From Candidatus Omnitrophota bacterium (GTDB taxonomy: Bacteria > Omnitrophota > Gorgyraeia > B26-G9), in assembly GCA_028718845.1 (NCBI GenBank), contig JAQULA010000016.1:1-15783 (forward strand): a stretch of 15,783 nt of DNA, in the 5' to 3' direction. The position numbers and the translations under genes are program-made. Of this stretch, positions 1 through 7,764 are shown one piece after another. How positions within the stretch are numbered: the first letter of the stretch is position 1; each line of letters opens with the position of its first letter. The notes under the pieces are model-generated. The model saw only the letters and a list, made by a program, of their open reading frames with translations. It was not told where the DNA came from and ran no database searches.

Positions 1-1126
1 CCCCTTCTACCGAAGTATTCCAGTTTTTATCGGCATAAACCATCTGCCCCCGGCCGCGCACATCCGGGCTGACCCGCGCGACCACGCCGGTAAGTTTTTC
101 AATCGCGGTAACATCCTGGAAGGTAAACCGGGTGGTTGCCCCGCTTTCCATAGCCACTCCATGTACTTTCGGCGATCCGGCTCTGACCATCAATAAATTC
201 GACCCCAGCGAAGCCAATTGTTTTTCGATCGAATCCTTGGCCCCCTGCCCCACGGCAAGCATGGCAATCACCGCGGCCACGCCGATCAGGATCCCGAGCA
301 CCGACAAAAAAGAACGCATTTTATGCGAGAGCATCGCCCGTCCGGCCTGGTGCAGATAATCCAGGAATTCCGTCTTACGGGATGCTTTTTCCGATTTCGA
401 CAGCACATTATTAATGATCACATCGGCCTGCCGTTCATCGGCAATTTTAACCGCAGCGCCCAGGCGTTCATCGGAAACGATCTGTCCGTCAATCATCCGG
501 ATAATACGCTTGGCCTGCTGGGCAACCTCCGGTTCATGCGTGACAATGATCAGGGTTTTTCCCCGTTCGTTAAGCTTCCGGAGAATAGTCATAATCTCCT
601 GTTTGCTTTTTGAATCAAGGTTACCCGTGGGTTCATCCGCCAATATGATTAACGGATCATTGATCAATGCCCGGGCAATCGCTACCCGCTGCTGCTGTCC
701 GCCGGAGAGTTCATTCGGCCGGTGATAAATACGGTCGCTCAGGCCGACGTCACGGATCTCCTGTTTGGCTCGTTCCTCCAGATTGCGTTTACCCCCGTAA
801 ATCAACGGCAATATCACGTTATCCAAAGCCGTCATTCTCGGCAAAAGATGGAATTGCTGAAATACAAACCCCATCAGCCGGTTACGCAATGCCGAAAGGT
901 CCTCATCGGGAAGCGCGCTCACTTCCTGCCGTCCCAGCCGATATTGACCGCTGTCCGTCCGGTCAAGCAATCCCAATACATGCATAAGCGTGGATTTTCC
1001 CGATCCGGAAGGCCCCATAATCGCCACAAATTCTCCGGGGGCAATACGCAGAGAAACCCCGCGCAAGGCTTTAACCTCCACCATTCCCATCAGGTAGGTT
1101 TTGGAGACATTCTTTAATTCGATCAT
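1..1126 (-). CDS. MacB-like ABC transporter, ATPase-permease fusion (3' end outside window)
   Basis: Inner-membrane ATPase-permease of a MacAB-type tripartite efflux system. About 375 residues are visible before the left edge cuts the gene. The N-terminal nucleotide-binding domain has Walker A GPSGSGKST (38-46), Q-loop around Q90, signature LSGGQQQR (140-147), Walker B LIILADEP (159-166) and H-loop His197. A cytoplasmic linker follows, then the first membrane segment (about 271-292, MRSFLSVLGILIG) and the start of the MacB periplasmic domain. The full family protein is about 650 residues, so roughly the last 270 lie outside. The ATG overlaps the adaptor stop as ATGA, which indicates translational coupling. 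It is the last visible gene of the channel-adaptor-ABC operon. In this family ATP hydrolysis drives a mechanical transmembrane cycle that pushes substrate through the TolC channel. Family assignment is firm; the substrate (macrolide, peptide or lipoprotein) cannot be told. Confidence 0.93.
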   Translation of the reverse strand, partial: MIELKNVSKTYLMGMVEVKALRGVSLRIAPGEFVAIMGPSGSGKSTLMHVLGLLDRTDSGQYRLGRQEVSALPDEDLSALRNRLMGFVFQQFHLLPRMTALDNVILPLIYGGKRNLEERAKQEIRDVGLSDRIYHRPNELSGGQQQRVAIARALINDPLIILADEPTGNLDSKSKQEIMTILRKLNERGKTLIIVTHEPEVAQQAKRIIRMIDGQIVSDERLGAAVKIADERQADVIINNVLSKSEKASRKTEFLDYLHQAGRAMLSHKMRSFLSVLGILIGVAAVIAMLAVGQGAKDSIEKQLASLGSNLLMVRAGSPKVHGVAMESGATTRFTFQDVTAIEKLTGVVARVSPDVRGRGQMVYADKNWNTSVEG

Positions 1127-2103
1127 TTATTCGCTTTCTTCTTATTGCGTCCGAACGGGGTAAACGGATTACTGCCCGTATCGCTGGTGGGAACACTGTA
1201 TTTAGACGTCTTGACCATAACGGCATCCTGTCCGGTAATACCGGAAATGATTTCCACATTTTTATCATCACTGATACCCAATTCAACCGCGCGTTTAACC
1301 GGTTCCCGTTTATTTTTTTCCTGGACCAGAACATAGGCCCCCGCGGCTTCCCGGGTCACCGCGTCCAAAGGCAATAACAGGATATTCTCCCTATCCTTCA
1401 CGATAAAATTGACCGTCGCGTTCATTCCGGAACGGAAAAACTGCGGAATCGTTTCCGGAATTAAATCCACTTTATAAATCGTCACATTGTTGACGGTTTC
1501 CGATTCATAATAAATATGCTCCACTTTCGCCGGGATCCCGGCATCCGGATAAGCATCCAGGCTGATAAACGCGCGCTGAGCCACCTGAATACTGCCGATA
1601 TCGGTTTCATCAACCTGGGCCCGCACAATCAACTGGTCCGAAAGAACAACCACCGCATCGCCGGTCGTGACGGTTTGTCCCGGCTGGGTCGTCGCGACAA
1701 TAACCTCGCCGTCAATCGGTGAAATAAGCGAGATCGGCTTATATACCTCTTCCCAATACTGCAAACTTTCCTGCCCCTTGGCCCGGGCGGCGTCCAGCAA
1801 CGCCGCTCTTTCGGTTGAACTCATCAAGGCCAGCACCTGGCCCAGCACAACCTTCGCTCCTTCCCGCACCAAAATCTTTTCAATGCGGCCGTTAACCGGA
1901 GGCATCACTTCCAGGCGGTTTTTCGGCAATACCGTTCCGGTCGTGGAAATCGTGGTTTTAATCGCGCCGATAAACGGATGAATATCTTTGACCACCGTGT
2001 CCGGAGAACCGCCGCCGGCACACCCCTTAAACAGAAAAAAAACAAACACCGCGATCGCCACCGCTCCGATTACCCGTAGTTTTTTATTGTTCGGATTCAA
2101 CAT
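1123..2103 (-). CDS. MacA-like membrane fusion (adaptor) protein of the ABC efflux operon
   Basis: Periplasmic adaptor linking the ABC protein to the TolC-like channel, 326 aa. I chose the ATG at 2103 because AGGGGAG lies 10 nt upstream and a hydrophobic N-terminal segment follows at once (VIGAVAIAVFVFFLF). A longer reading to 2148 would overlap the channel gene by 65 bp. KGC after the hydrophobic stretch is a poor lipobox, so it is either a lipoprotein or a TM-anchored protein. Then come the first lipoyl half (VNGRIEKILVREGAKV), a very short helical stretch (about 35 residues), the second lipoyl half (ISPIDGEVIVATTQPGQTV), the beta-barrel and the membrane-proximal domain. The hairpin is much shorter than in E. 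coli MacA. The start overlaps the channel gene by 20 bp; the end overlaps the ABC gene as ATGA. Confidence 0.9.
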   Translation of the reverse strand: MLNPNNKKLRVIGAVAIAVFVFFLFKGCAGGGSPDTVVKDIHPFIGAIKTTISTTGTVLPKNRLEVMPPVNGRIEKILVREGAKVVLGQVLALMSSTERAALLDAARAKGQESLQYWEEVYKPISLISPIDGEVIVATTQPGQTVTTGDAVVVLSDQLIVRAQVDETDIGSIQVAQRAFISLDAYPDAGIPAKVEHIYYESETVNNVTIYKVDLIPETIPQFFRSGMNATVNFIVKDRENILLLPLDAVTREAAGAYVLVQEKNKREPVKRAVELGISDDKNVEIISGITGQDAVMVKTSKYSVPTSDTGSNPFTPFGRNKKKANK

Positions 2104-3382
2104 ATTCCAGCGTCTCCCCTTTGGCCTGAATCCAGGCTGCTTCCGCATACAATGCGGCAGCTTGTGCTTCCAGGTACGATTTTTTTGCGCTCACCAGATC
2201 GTTCTCAATAATAATCCAACTATCAAAAGTAATAAAGCCGGTAGAATACTGCACCTCGGCGATTTTCGAGCGTTCCTGCGCGGCTTCCAGCAATTCACGC
2301 TGGACATCGACGGACCCGATCGCGTCCTGTAACGATACCCAGGATTGTTCCAATGAAACCAGCAGCGTATCCTTCACGTCTCTTTCATCGGCCTGCGCCT
2401 GATTAAAAGCCGCCCGGGCCCGGGTAACCTGCGCCTGCTGGGATCCGCCTTCGAAAAGAGGTACCGACACGCTGACGCCCGCGCTCCACTGTTCATCCTG
2501 CGGCGACCAGTCATCTCCGCTCCGGCCGGCGCTGGATTGCAAAGATACCTCGGGAGAAAAACCGGCGCGCGCCGATTTAACATTAAACCGGGCCGCATTT
2601 TTTTCGGCTATCGACTTCAATAACGAGGGATTGTTCTTCACCAGCGCTTCGAGATCGGGCTTTTCCCCGGCCGCCTCCCGCACCGCCATTTCTCCCTGCA
2701 CGGAAAACGGTTTAAAAATCGTCCGCCCCATTTCCTTGGCCAATTGCCGCTGGCCCAGGGTAATATCGCGAATGGCCTGGGCCAGTTCGAATTTGGCCTT
2801 GGTAAGATTTGCCCTGGCGGTAAGGAACGCGCCTTTATGTTCCAATCCGGATTGATAACGCAAAGTTATCAATTCCAGACTATCGCTTCGGATCTTCTCG
2901 ATCTCCTCGGCAACCCGGACCAATTCCTGGGATTTGAGCAGGTTGACGAACGCGGTACGCAAGCTCAACCGGACATTCGCCGAGGTATAGCGGTAATTCT
3001 GCTGCGCGGCTTTGACATTCTCCAAGCCGGAGTTTTTATCGTTGCTGTTCTTGAAGCCGTCAAACAAAAGCTGGGTGGCGCTGACCCCGTACGAATAAGA
3101 ATCGCTTTTCGTCGTCGTTCCGGTTTCATCAATACGGTTTTTATCGGTGGTCGCCCCGCCGGTGGCTTTTATTTGGGGATATAATCCGCTGGCCGTAATA
3201 TCGGCGGCCGCTTTTTGCCCGGTAATGGCTTCCTTGGCGGAAATTAAATTCGGATGGTTTTTCGCCGCCTCGGACAGACAGTTCTCCCAGGTCAAGGTTT
3301 CCTGCGCCGCCGCCGAAGAAACCGCACCGATAAGAATACCGACAACCGCCGCTAACCGGTAAAATATGGTTATACCACGCAT
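2084..3382 (-). CDS. TolC-family outer membrane efflux channel (ABC operon)
   Basis: Outer-membrane factor, 432 aa, typical of the TolC/OEP family. It has a clear signal peptide with likely cleavage at SAAA-QE near residue 26. The mature protein starts LTWENCLSEAAKNHPNL, the usual opening of OEP repeats, and contains two copies of long helical segments rich in Ala, Gln, Glu and Lys, with the YQSGLEHKGAFL and YSTGFITFDSW turns expected at the beta/helix junctions of each repeat. The ATG at 3382 has AAGGGG about 7 nt upstream. First gene of the channel-adaptor-ABC set. A 197-bp gap separates it from the AbrB-like gene and I found no convincing promoter there, so cotranscription from the AbrB promoter is plausible. 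It is distinct in sequence from the other channel in this window. Confidence 0.93.
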   Translation of the reverse strand: MRGITIFYRLAAVVGILIGAVSSAAAQETLTWENCLSEAAKNHPNLISAKEAITGQKAAADITASGLYPQIKATGGATTDKNRIDETGTTTKSDSYSYGVSATQLLFDGFKNSNDKNSGLENVKAAQQNYRYTSANVRLSLRTAFVNLLKSQELVRVAEEIEKIRSDSLELITLRYQSGLEHKGAFLTARANLTKAKFELAQAIRDITLGQRQLAKEMGRTIFKPFSVQGEMAVREAAGEKPDLEALVKNNPSLLKSIAEKNAARFNVKSARAGFSPEVSLQSSAGRSGDDWSPQDEQWSAGVSVSVPLFEGGSQQAQVTRARAAFNQAQADERDVKDTLLVSLEQSWVSLQDAIGSVDVQRELLEAAQERSKIAEVQYSTGFITFDSWIIIENDLVSAKKSYLEAQAAALYAEAAWIQAKGETLEYVESEQ

Positions 3383-3579
3383 TCGTTACCCCTTGCCCCT
3401 TTAGACGGAAACCGGTTCCCGCGCACGACCGATGTTTCCGAAAGCTCTTCGCATATCCCGGAGATTAGACGCAATAAAACATTATTTATTCCCGGGATCC
3501 CCGCGCCCCTGAGTCCGGGCCGGGAAAATAAAATTTTTCTCAAAAAACCAGATGCGGTTTACAGTATTAACGATCCCGG

Positions 3580-3810
3580 TTAAAGTTTCGCCTTCAGCTC
3601 GGAGATATGTCTTTCAAAACTCCGCAGAAAATGCGATATCCGGCTCACCGGGATAAAGCTGATCATTTCCGCGCGGCCGGGCGGCCCGGACATAACCATC
3701 AGCTTATCGCCGGGTTTTATTTTCAGCGCTTTTCTCGCCTCGATCGGGATAACGACCTGTCCGCGTTCGCCGATCGTTACCGTACCGTAAACTTCCGGAG
3801 CATCTTTCAT
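3580..3810 (-). CDS. AbrB/SpoVT-type transcriptional regulator (antitoxin-like fold)
   Basis: Small DNA-binding protein, 76 aa. The swapped-hairpin AbrB motif is plain: VTIGERGQVVIPIEARKALK then IKPGDKLMVM (residues 11-40). A short C-terminal helical tail (about 57-76, ISHFLRSFERHISELKAKL) may serve dimerisation. TGGAGGCAGG directly precedes the ATG. This fold is found both in global regulators such as AbrB and SpoVT and in toxin-antitoxin antitoxins such as MazE and VapB. No toxin gene adjoins it here, so a regulator of the downstream efflux operon, or of itself, is the better inference. It has a consensus-like promoter with repeats in the leader that look like an operator. The target is inferred only. 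Confidence 0.85.
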   Translation of the reverse strand: MKDAPEVYGTVTIGERGQVVIPIEARKALKIKPGDKLMVMSGPPGRAEMISFIPVSRISHFLRSFERHISELKAKL

Positions 3811-3836
3811 CCTGCCTCCACAGTTGGGATCATCTG

Positions 3837-3869
3837 GTATGAAAAGTATGAAAAGTATGTATTTTCATA
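3837..3869 (-). promoter_or_regulatory. Putative operator of the AbrB-like gene (direct and inverted repeats)
   Basis: The plus strand shows GTATGAAAA twice in direct tandem (3837-3845, 3846-3854). A perfect inverted repeat follows: TATGAAAA (3847-3854), 7 nt, TTTTCATA (3862-3869). The cluster sits just downstream of the -10, over the expected transcription start, as an autorepressor site would. AbrB-type proteins commonly repress their own genes; binding here is inferred. Confidence 0.6.
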
Positions 3870-3872
3870 TTA

Positions 3873-3901
3873 AGTATACCATTGCGGATACCGGCTGTCA
3901 A
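3873..3901 (-). promoter_or_regulatory. Sigma-70 promoter of the AbrB-like gene
   Basis: Reading the minus strand: TTGACA (3901-3896), 17-bp spacer, TATACT (3878-3873). This is a perfect -35 and a one-mismatch -10. Transcription would start near 3866, giving a leader of about 55 nt to the ATG at 3810. The -35 shares its first base with the T-tract of the RND-operon terminator. Confidence 0.85.
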
Positions 3902-3935
3902 TAAAAAACGCGCGGTATCTTAATGTACCGCGCGC
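3901..3935 (-). terminator. Rho-independent terminator of the RND efflux operon
   Basis: Transcript-strand hairpin with 9-bp arms, CGCGCGGTA (3934-3926) and TACCGCGCG (3917-3909), loop of 8 nt, followed by TTTTTTAT (3908-3901). Strong canonical structure 36 bp after the RND stop codon. Confidence 0.9.
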
Positions 3936-3939
3936 TTTA

Positions 3940-3958
3940 ATGCCCGGCTTTCGGGCAT
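3940..3958 (-). other. Short hairpin ahead of the RND-operon terminator
   Basis: ATGCCCG and CGGGCAT form a perfect 7-bp stem with a 5-nt loop, between the RND stop and the main terminator. It has no T-tract. It probably protects the 3' end of the mRNA or assists termination. Confidence 0.5.
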
Positions 3959-3970
3959 CGAGTGACGCGG

Positions 3971-6900
3971 TCATCTTTGAACGGCAGTCTTTGCCTGCCC
4001 CGTCAAACGCTTGAGAAATTCAATAAACCGGTTGACATACCAAAACGCCACCGGAACGAAAATAAAGGTGAATAGGATCGAAGCGAAGATCCCGCCGGTC
4101 ATGACTACGCCCATCGATCTCTTCGCGGCATCGACCGCCCACAACTGCGGCAGAACCCCGAGGATGATCGCGATCGAGGTCATCAGGATCGCCCGGAATT
4201 TTGTCGACGCGCCCAGCCACAGCGCTTCTTTGACCGGCACTCCTTCCCGCATTTTTATCATCGTGTAATCCAGCATAAGAATGGCATTATTAACCACGAT
4301 CCCGACCAGCATGACGATACTCATCATCGATCCGATGTTCATCGATTCGTTCATGAAAAACAAGGCCAAAAATACCCCAATAAACGAAGTAAGCACCGTG
4401 GTCATGATCGGCAGCGGGAACAAAAATGAGTCCATGATCGCCGCCAGCAGCATATACGTCAAAAGCACCGCCAGCAAAAACGCCTTTCCGATTTCCCGGC
4501 CGGTCTCTGCCTGGCGTTCGGAATTACCGACAAAATGATAGCCGTACCCGTCCGCGAACGAAAGCGCGCGGAAACTTTTGTCCAACAGCCCGCGCACATA
4601 GCCCAGGGACGATTTGGCCAAATATCCTTCCAGGCGGATAACCCGCAGCCGGTCCCGGTGATAGATTGCCGGCATGGATTTCGCGCTCTGAAGCGCGCCC
4701 AGCGCCGTCACCGGTATCAATCCGTTGCGGGTCATCAGGGCGATTTCCTTGACGTCGTTAAAATCCGTGGTATAGGCGTCGTTCAGTTCGACATGGATAT
4801 CGTATTCTTCGCCTTCTTCCTTATACTTATTTTCGTCATTCCCGTAAATCGACGCGCGCAACGTCTTGCCGACGTTGTCGCCGGTTGCGCCGTACTGGAC
4901 CAGATTATCCTGGTCGGGAATGAATTTGATCTCCTGCTTCGGGTTTTTATAGGACAGACTGACGGAACGGAAATAACCGCTTTTTTCCATCTCCGCCTTC
5001 ATCTGCTGCGACAACGCGATCGTTTTCGAGTAATCGATACCGTAGACATCGATCGAAACATCACCGGTATCCCCGCCGATCGAATGGCCGCGGAGAATAT
5101 GGGTCTCGGCATCCGGGATCCGCGCCAGAAACGGGATAAGTTCGTTCATAATATCCACATCACTGCGCTTGCGCTGCTCCAACGGCACCAGGTCCAGCGT
5201 GATAAAAGCGTTTTCCACCCCGTTTTCCCCGACTTGCGTCAAGTACGAGGCCTTTTCCGGAATTTTTTCCAAACGTTGTTCGATCAGCTGTACCGTCTCT
5301 AAAGTACGTTCGATCGTCGCTCCTTGCGGCAGGATGATTTGAATACTCAGTTTATCCTCATCGGACTGGGGCATAAAATCGCTGTCGATATACGGCATGA
5401 TAAACCGCAGCGAAAAGAACAGGGCGAGCACCATAACGATCGTGGTTTTCGGAAAACGGAACTGCAGATCGAATATGTATTTATATTCCCGTTTTAAAAA
5501 TTCGACCATATCCGTTACCTTACCCACCAAGAACGACAACGGATTAAACCTTTTCTTGCGCTTATCCTCAACCGTTTCTTTTTTCAATAGCAGGCCGCAG
5601 AGCATCGGCGTCAGCGTGAACGATGCCAGCAGGGAAAAAAGCGTCGCATACACGACGGTCAGCCCGAAACTGCGCATAAACAACCCGACGATCCCGCCCA
5701 TCATCGCCAGCGGCGTAAACACCACCAGGTTCGTACCGGTGGACGCCAATACGGCATTGGCCACTTCTTTGGTCGCGTGGATAGCCGCATTTTGCGCATC
5801 TTCATGGTGCTGAAGATGGACCAGAACGTTCTCGACAATAACAATCGCGTTGGCGATCAGAGTGCCCAGCGCCGTGGCAATAGCCAGCAAGGTGATGAAA
5901 TTGATTGTAAATCCGGACCAGCTCATTAACGCAAACGCCGACACCACCGAGGTGGGAATAACGATCGCGGCGATAAAGGTCAGGTTCACATGCCCGGTAA
6001 ACAGATATAAGATGATAACCGTCAGAAGTATTCCGATAACGATGCTCCATTCGGTACCCCGCGTTTCATTAACGATAAACGGAGTTGTATCCGTAGCGAT
6101 ATCGAGCGTTACCCCCTTGGGTAATTGCGCCCGGAACGTATCCAGGCGTTTACGCAATTCCCGGGAAACATTCACGGCATTTCCGTCGCTGACTTTATTC
6201 AACGACATCCCGACGACATTTTTCCCATTATAACGGGCCAGGCTTTCCACTTTTTTAAAACTATCCTCCACCGCTCCGATATCCTTAAGCGGGACGGTCT
6301 TTCCGTCCCGGGCGGTAAGCATCATATCGGCGATTTCCTCGACATCCCGGAACTCACCGACAAAGCGCATGCTTATAGAGGAACGGTCCTTTTCCAGAAG
6401 TCCTCCGGGGATATTGGTATTTTTCGCCTGTATCGCCGAAATTACATCGAGAATAGACAGGTAATGCTGTTTCATCAGCAGCGGGTCAAGCCGGACATTG
6501 ATCTGCCGTTCTTTTCCGCCGTAGACGTCGACCTTGGCCACGCCTTCCACCGCGGCAAACCGCGTTTTCAGCGTTTTATCCGCGTATTCATATAAAGTCC
6601 GGATATCCAGAGTATCGCTGGAAAGCACCAGATCCATTATCGGCTGGACCAGCGGATCGTATTTCGCGACCACCGGTTTTTCAATACCGTCGGGAAGATC
6701 GTTGAGGATTGCCTCGACTTTATCCTTGACCTCGATCAACTTGACGTTGACATCGGCGGAAAGCAGGAACTGCACATAAATGAACCCTAAATTATCATAA
6801 GACCGGCTCTGGATCTTTTCGATTTCCGACAGTTCGGAAACGACATCTTCGATCTTTTTCACCACCAGAGTTTCCACTTCCAGGGGGGTAGCCCCGGGAA

Positions 6901-7045
6901 ATTCCACCGATACCGTGACGATCGGGAATTCGATCTTCGGGGTCCGCTCAATCGGCAGGTCCATCATCGCCACCGCGCCCAATACCACAAAGACCAGAAC
7001 TAACATGGCGGTTGTTACCGGATGTTTTACAAAATACTCAATCAT
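3971..7045 (-). CDS. RND family efflux pump permease, HAE-1/AcrB-like, lacking the TM4 Asp pair
   Basis: Inner-membrane RND transporter, 1024 aa, normal full length. It has the usual opening (TM1 about 12-29, then LPIERTPKIEFPIVTV), two large periplasmic loops, a TM2-TM6 bundle after about residue 330 and the repeat TM8-TM12 in the second half. In AcrB, TM4 carries Asp407-Asp408 and TM10 Lys940 for proton relay. Here the TM4 motif reads LGTLIANAIVIVEN, putting Ala398-Asn399 at the Asp pair, and TM10 reads GIVVNNAILMLDY, with Asn919 at the Lys. Glu405, Asp926 and the TM11 MTS motif remain. The ATG at 7045 has GGGAGGAG upstream and overlaps the adaptor stop as ATGA. Last gene of the TetR-channel-adaptor-RND operon. 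Export is likely but energy coupling is uncertain. Confidence 0.93.
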   Translation of the reverse strand: MIEYFVKHPVTTAMLVLVFVVLGAVAMMDLPIERTPKIEFPIVTVSVEFPGATPLEVETLVVKKIEDVVSELSEIEKIQSRSYDNLGFIYVQFLLSADVNVKLIEVKDKVEAILNDLPDGIEKPVVAKYDPLVQPIMDLVLSSDTLDIRTLYEYADKTLKTRFAAVEGVAKVDVYGGKERQINVRLDPLLMKQHYLSILDVISAIQAKNTNIPGGLLEKDRSSISMRFVGEFRDVEEIADMMLTARDGKTVPLKDIGAVEDSFKKVESLARYNGKNVVGMSLNKVSDGNAVNVSRELRKRLDTFRAQLPKGVTLDIATDTTPFIVNETRGTEWSIVIGILLTVIILYLFTGHVNLTFIAAIVIPTSVVSAFALMSWSGFTINFITLLAIATALGTLIANAIVIVENVLVHLQHHEDAQNAAIHATKEVANAVLASTGTNLVVFTPLAMMGGIVGLFMRSFGLTVVYATLFSLLASFTLTPMLCGLLLKKETVEDKRKKRFNPLSFLVGKVTDMVEFLKREYKYIFDLQFRFPKTTIVMVLALFFSLRFIMPYIDSDFMPQSDEDKLSIQIILPQGATIERTLETVQLIEQRLEKIPEKASYLTQVGENGVENAFITLDLVPLEQRKRSDVDIMNELIPFLARIPDAETHILRGHSIGGDTGDVSIDVYGIDYSKTIALSQQMKAEMEKSGYFRSVSLSYKNPKQEIKFIPDQDNLVQYGATGDNVGKTLRASIYGNDENKYKEEGEEYDIHVELNDAYTTDFNDVKEIALMTRNGLIPVTALGALQSAKSMPAIYHRDRLRVIRLEGYLAKSSLGYVRGLLDKSFRALSFADGYGYHFVGNSERQAETGREIGKAFLLAVLLTYMLLAAIMDSFLFPLPIMTTVLTSFIGVFLALFFMNESMNIGSMMSIVMLVGIVVNNAILMLDYTMIKMREGVPVKEALWLGASTKFRAILMTSIAIILGVLPQLWAVDAAKRSMGVVMTGGIFASILFTFIFVPVAFWYVNRFIEFLKRLTGQAKTAVQR

Positions 7046-7764
7046 GATTTTTCTCCTCCCGATACGGCCGCGTCTGCCGGATTATCCGGGGCGATAATCC
7101 GCACCGGGTCTCCCGGCCGTAGTAATCCCTGACCGCCGAAGACCACGAGATCCCCTTCTTCTATCCCGGAATTTATGATCGCGCCGTAGCCGTTACGCGA
7201 TGCGATCGTCACCCCTGCCTTGACCGCCTTATTATCGGCCACTTTCCATACCGACAACACCCCGTTTTCATCGTCGATAATTTCGTTCGGTACTACAATC
7301 GCATTTTTAAACACGGCACTGCGCACAGACACAATCAAGGCCGGCATAGCGGTGTCCAGGTCGGATGAAAAAGTTATTTCGACCGGATACATGCCGGTGT
7401 TCACATCGACCGTATCGCCGATCGCGGTAATTGTACCGCTAACCCGTCCTTTTTCCGTATCAATATACGCATCGTTGCCGGCAGCCAGTTTCTCCAGGGT
7501 ATTCCGCGGCACAAAACCGGTTGCCGTGCGCGCCGCCGCCGGCTGAACGGTTATTTTCGTATATTCGGGCACCATTGCCCGGACCATGCGCTGCAACACC
7601 ACCGGTTTACCGTTGACATTCCACTCCCGGGTCATGCTGATAACAACCTGGTTGCGCCGTGCGATAACATCATGCTGTTTCCACAGCACCAACGCCACCG
7701 CAGCTATAAATAGGAGCCCATATACTTTAATCCTGATATTGCTGTTTTTTATTTGATTAATCAT
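7042..7764 (-). CDS. Short membrane fusion protein for the RND pump, no lipoyl or hairpin domain
   Basis: Adaptor-like protein, 240 aa against roughly 350-400 for normal RND adaptors. An N-terminal membrane anchor (about 13-28, VYGLLFIAAVALVLW) is followed by about 45 residues of unassigned sequence. Then come a beta-barrel-like part (FVPRNTLEKLAAGNDAYI, VSGTITAIGDTVDVNTGMYPV) and the membrane-proximal domain (IVVPNEIIDDENGVLSVWKV, GIEEGDLVVFGGQGLLRPGD). No pair of biotinyl-lipoyl halves (PxxGxV...V.xGxxV) and no coiled-coil hairpin is present. The N terminus is not cut by a frameshift: the ATG overlaps the channel stop as ATGA and GGAG lies 7 nt upstream. Its place between channel and pump supports an adaptor role. 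It may need a partner adaptor from elsewhere. Confidence 0.8.
   Translation of the reverse strand: MINQIKNSNIRIKVYGLLFIAAVALVLWKQHDVIARRNQVVISMTREWNVNGKPVVLQRMVRAMVPEYTKITVQPAAARTATGFVPRNTLEKLAAGNDAYIDTEKGRVSGTITAIGDTVDVNTGMYPVEITFSSDLDTAMPALIVSVRSAVFKNAIVVPNEIIDDENGVLSVWKVADNKAVKAGVTIASRNGYGAIINSGIEEGDLVVFGGQGLLRPGDPVRIIAPDNPADAAVSGGEKS

Noticed and set aside
2104..2148. Upstream start for the ABC-operon adaptor at 2148
   Set aside because: It overlaps the channel gene by 65 bp and adds basic residues before the membrane anchor; 2103 has AGGGGAG at normal distance.
3383..3579. Promoter or terminator between the AbrB-like gene and the ABC-operon channel gene
   Set aside because: I saw only a weak 5-bp stem (AAACC/GGTTT near 3551-3541) with a short T-run and imperfect GC-rich inverted segments; no hexamer pair with proper spacing is convincing.
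3580..3810. AbrB-like protein as the antitoxin of a toxin-antitoxin pair
   Set aside because: No small toxin-like ORF lies next to it on the same strand; the neighbours are efflux genes.
4535..5302. Plus-strand open frame of 255 codons inside the RND gene
   Set aside because: It is antisense to a full-length RND pump with clear family motifs, has no ribosome binding site and no recognisable domain. The same holds for the other antisense frames over the efflux, ilvB and M42 genes.
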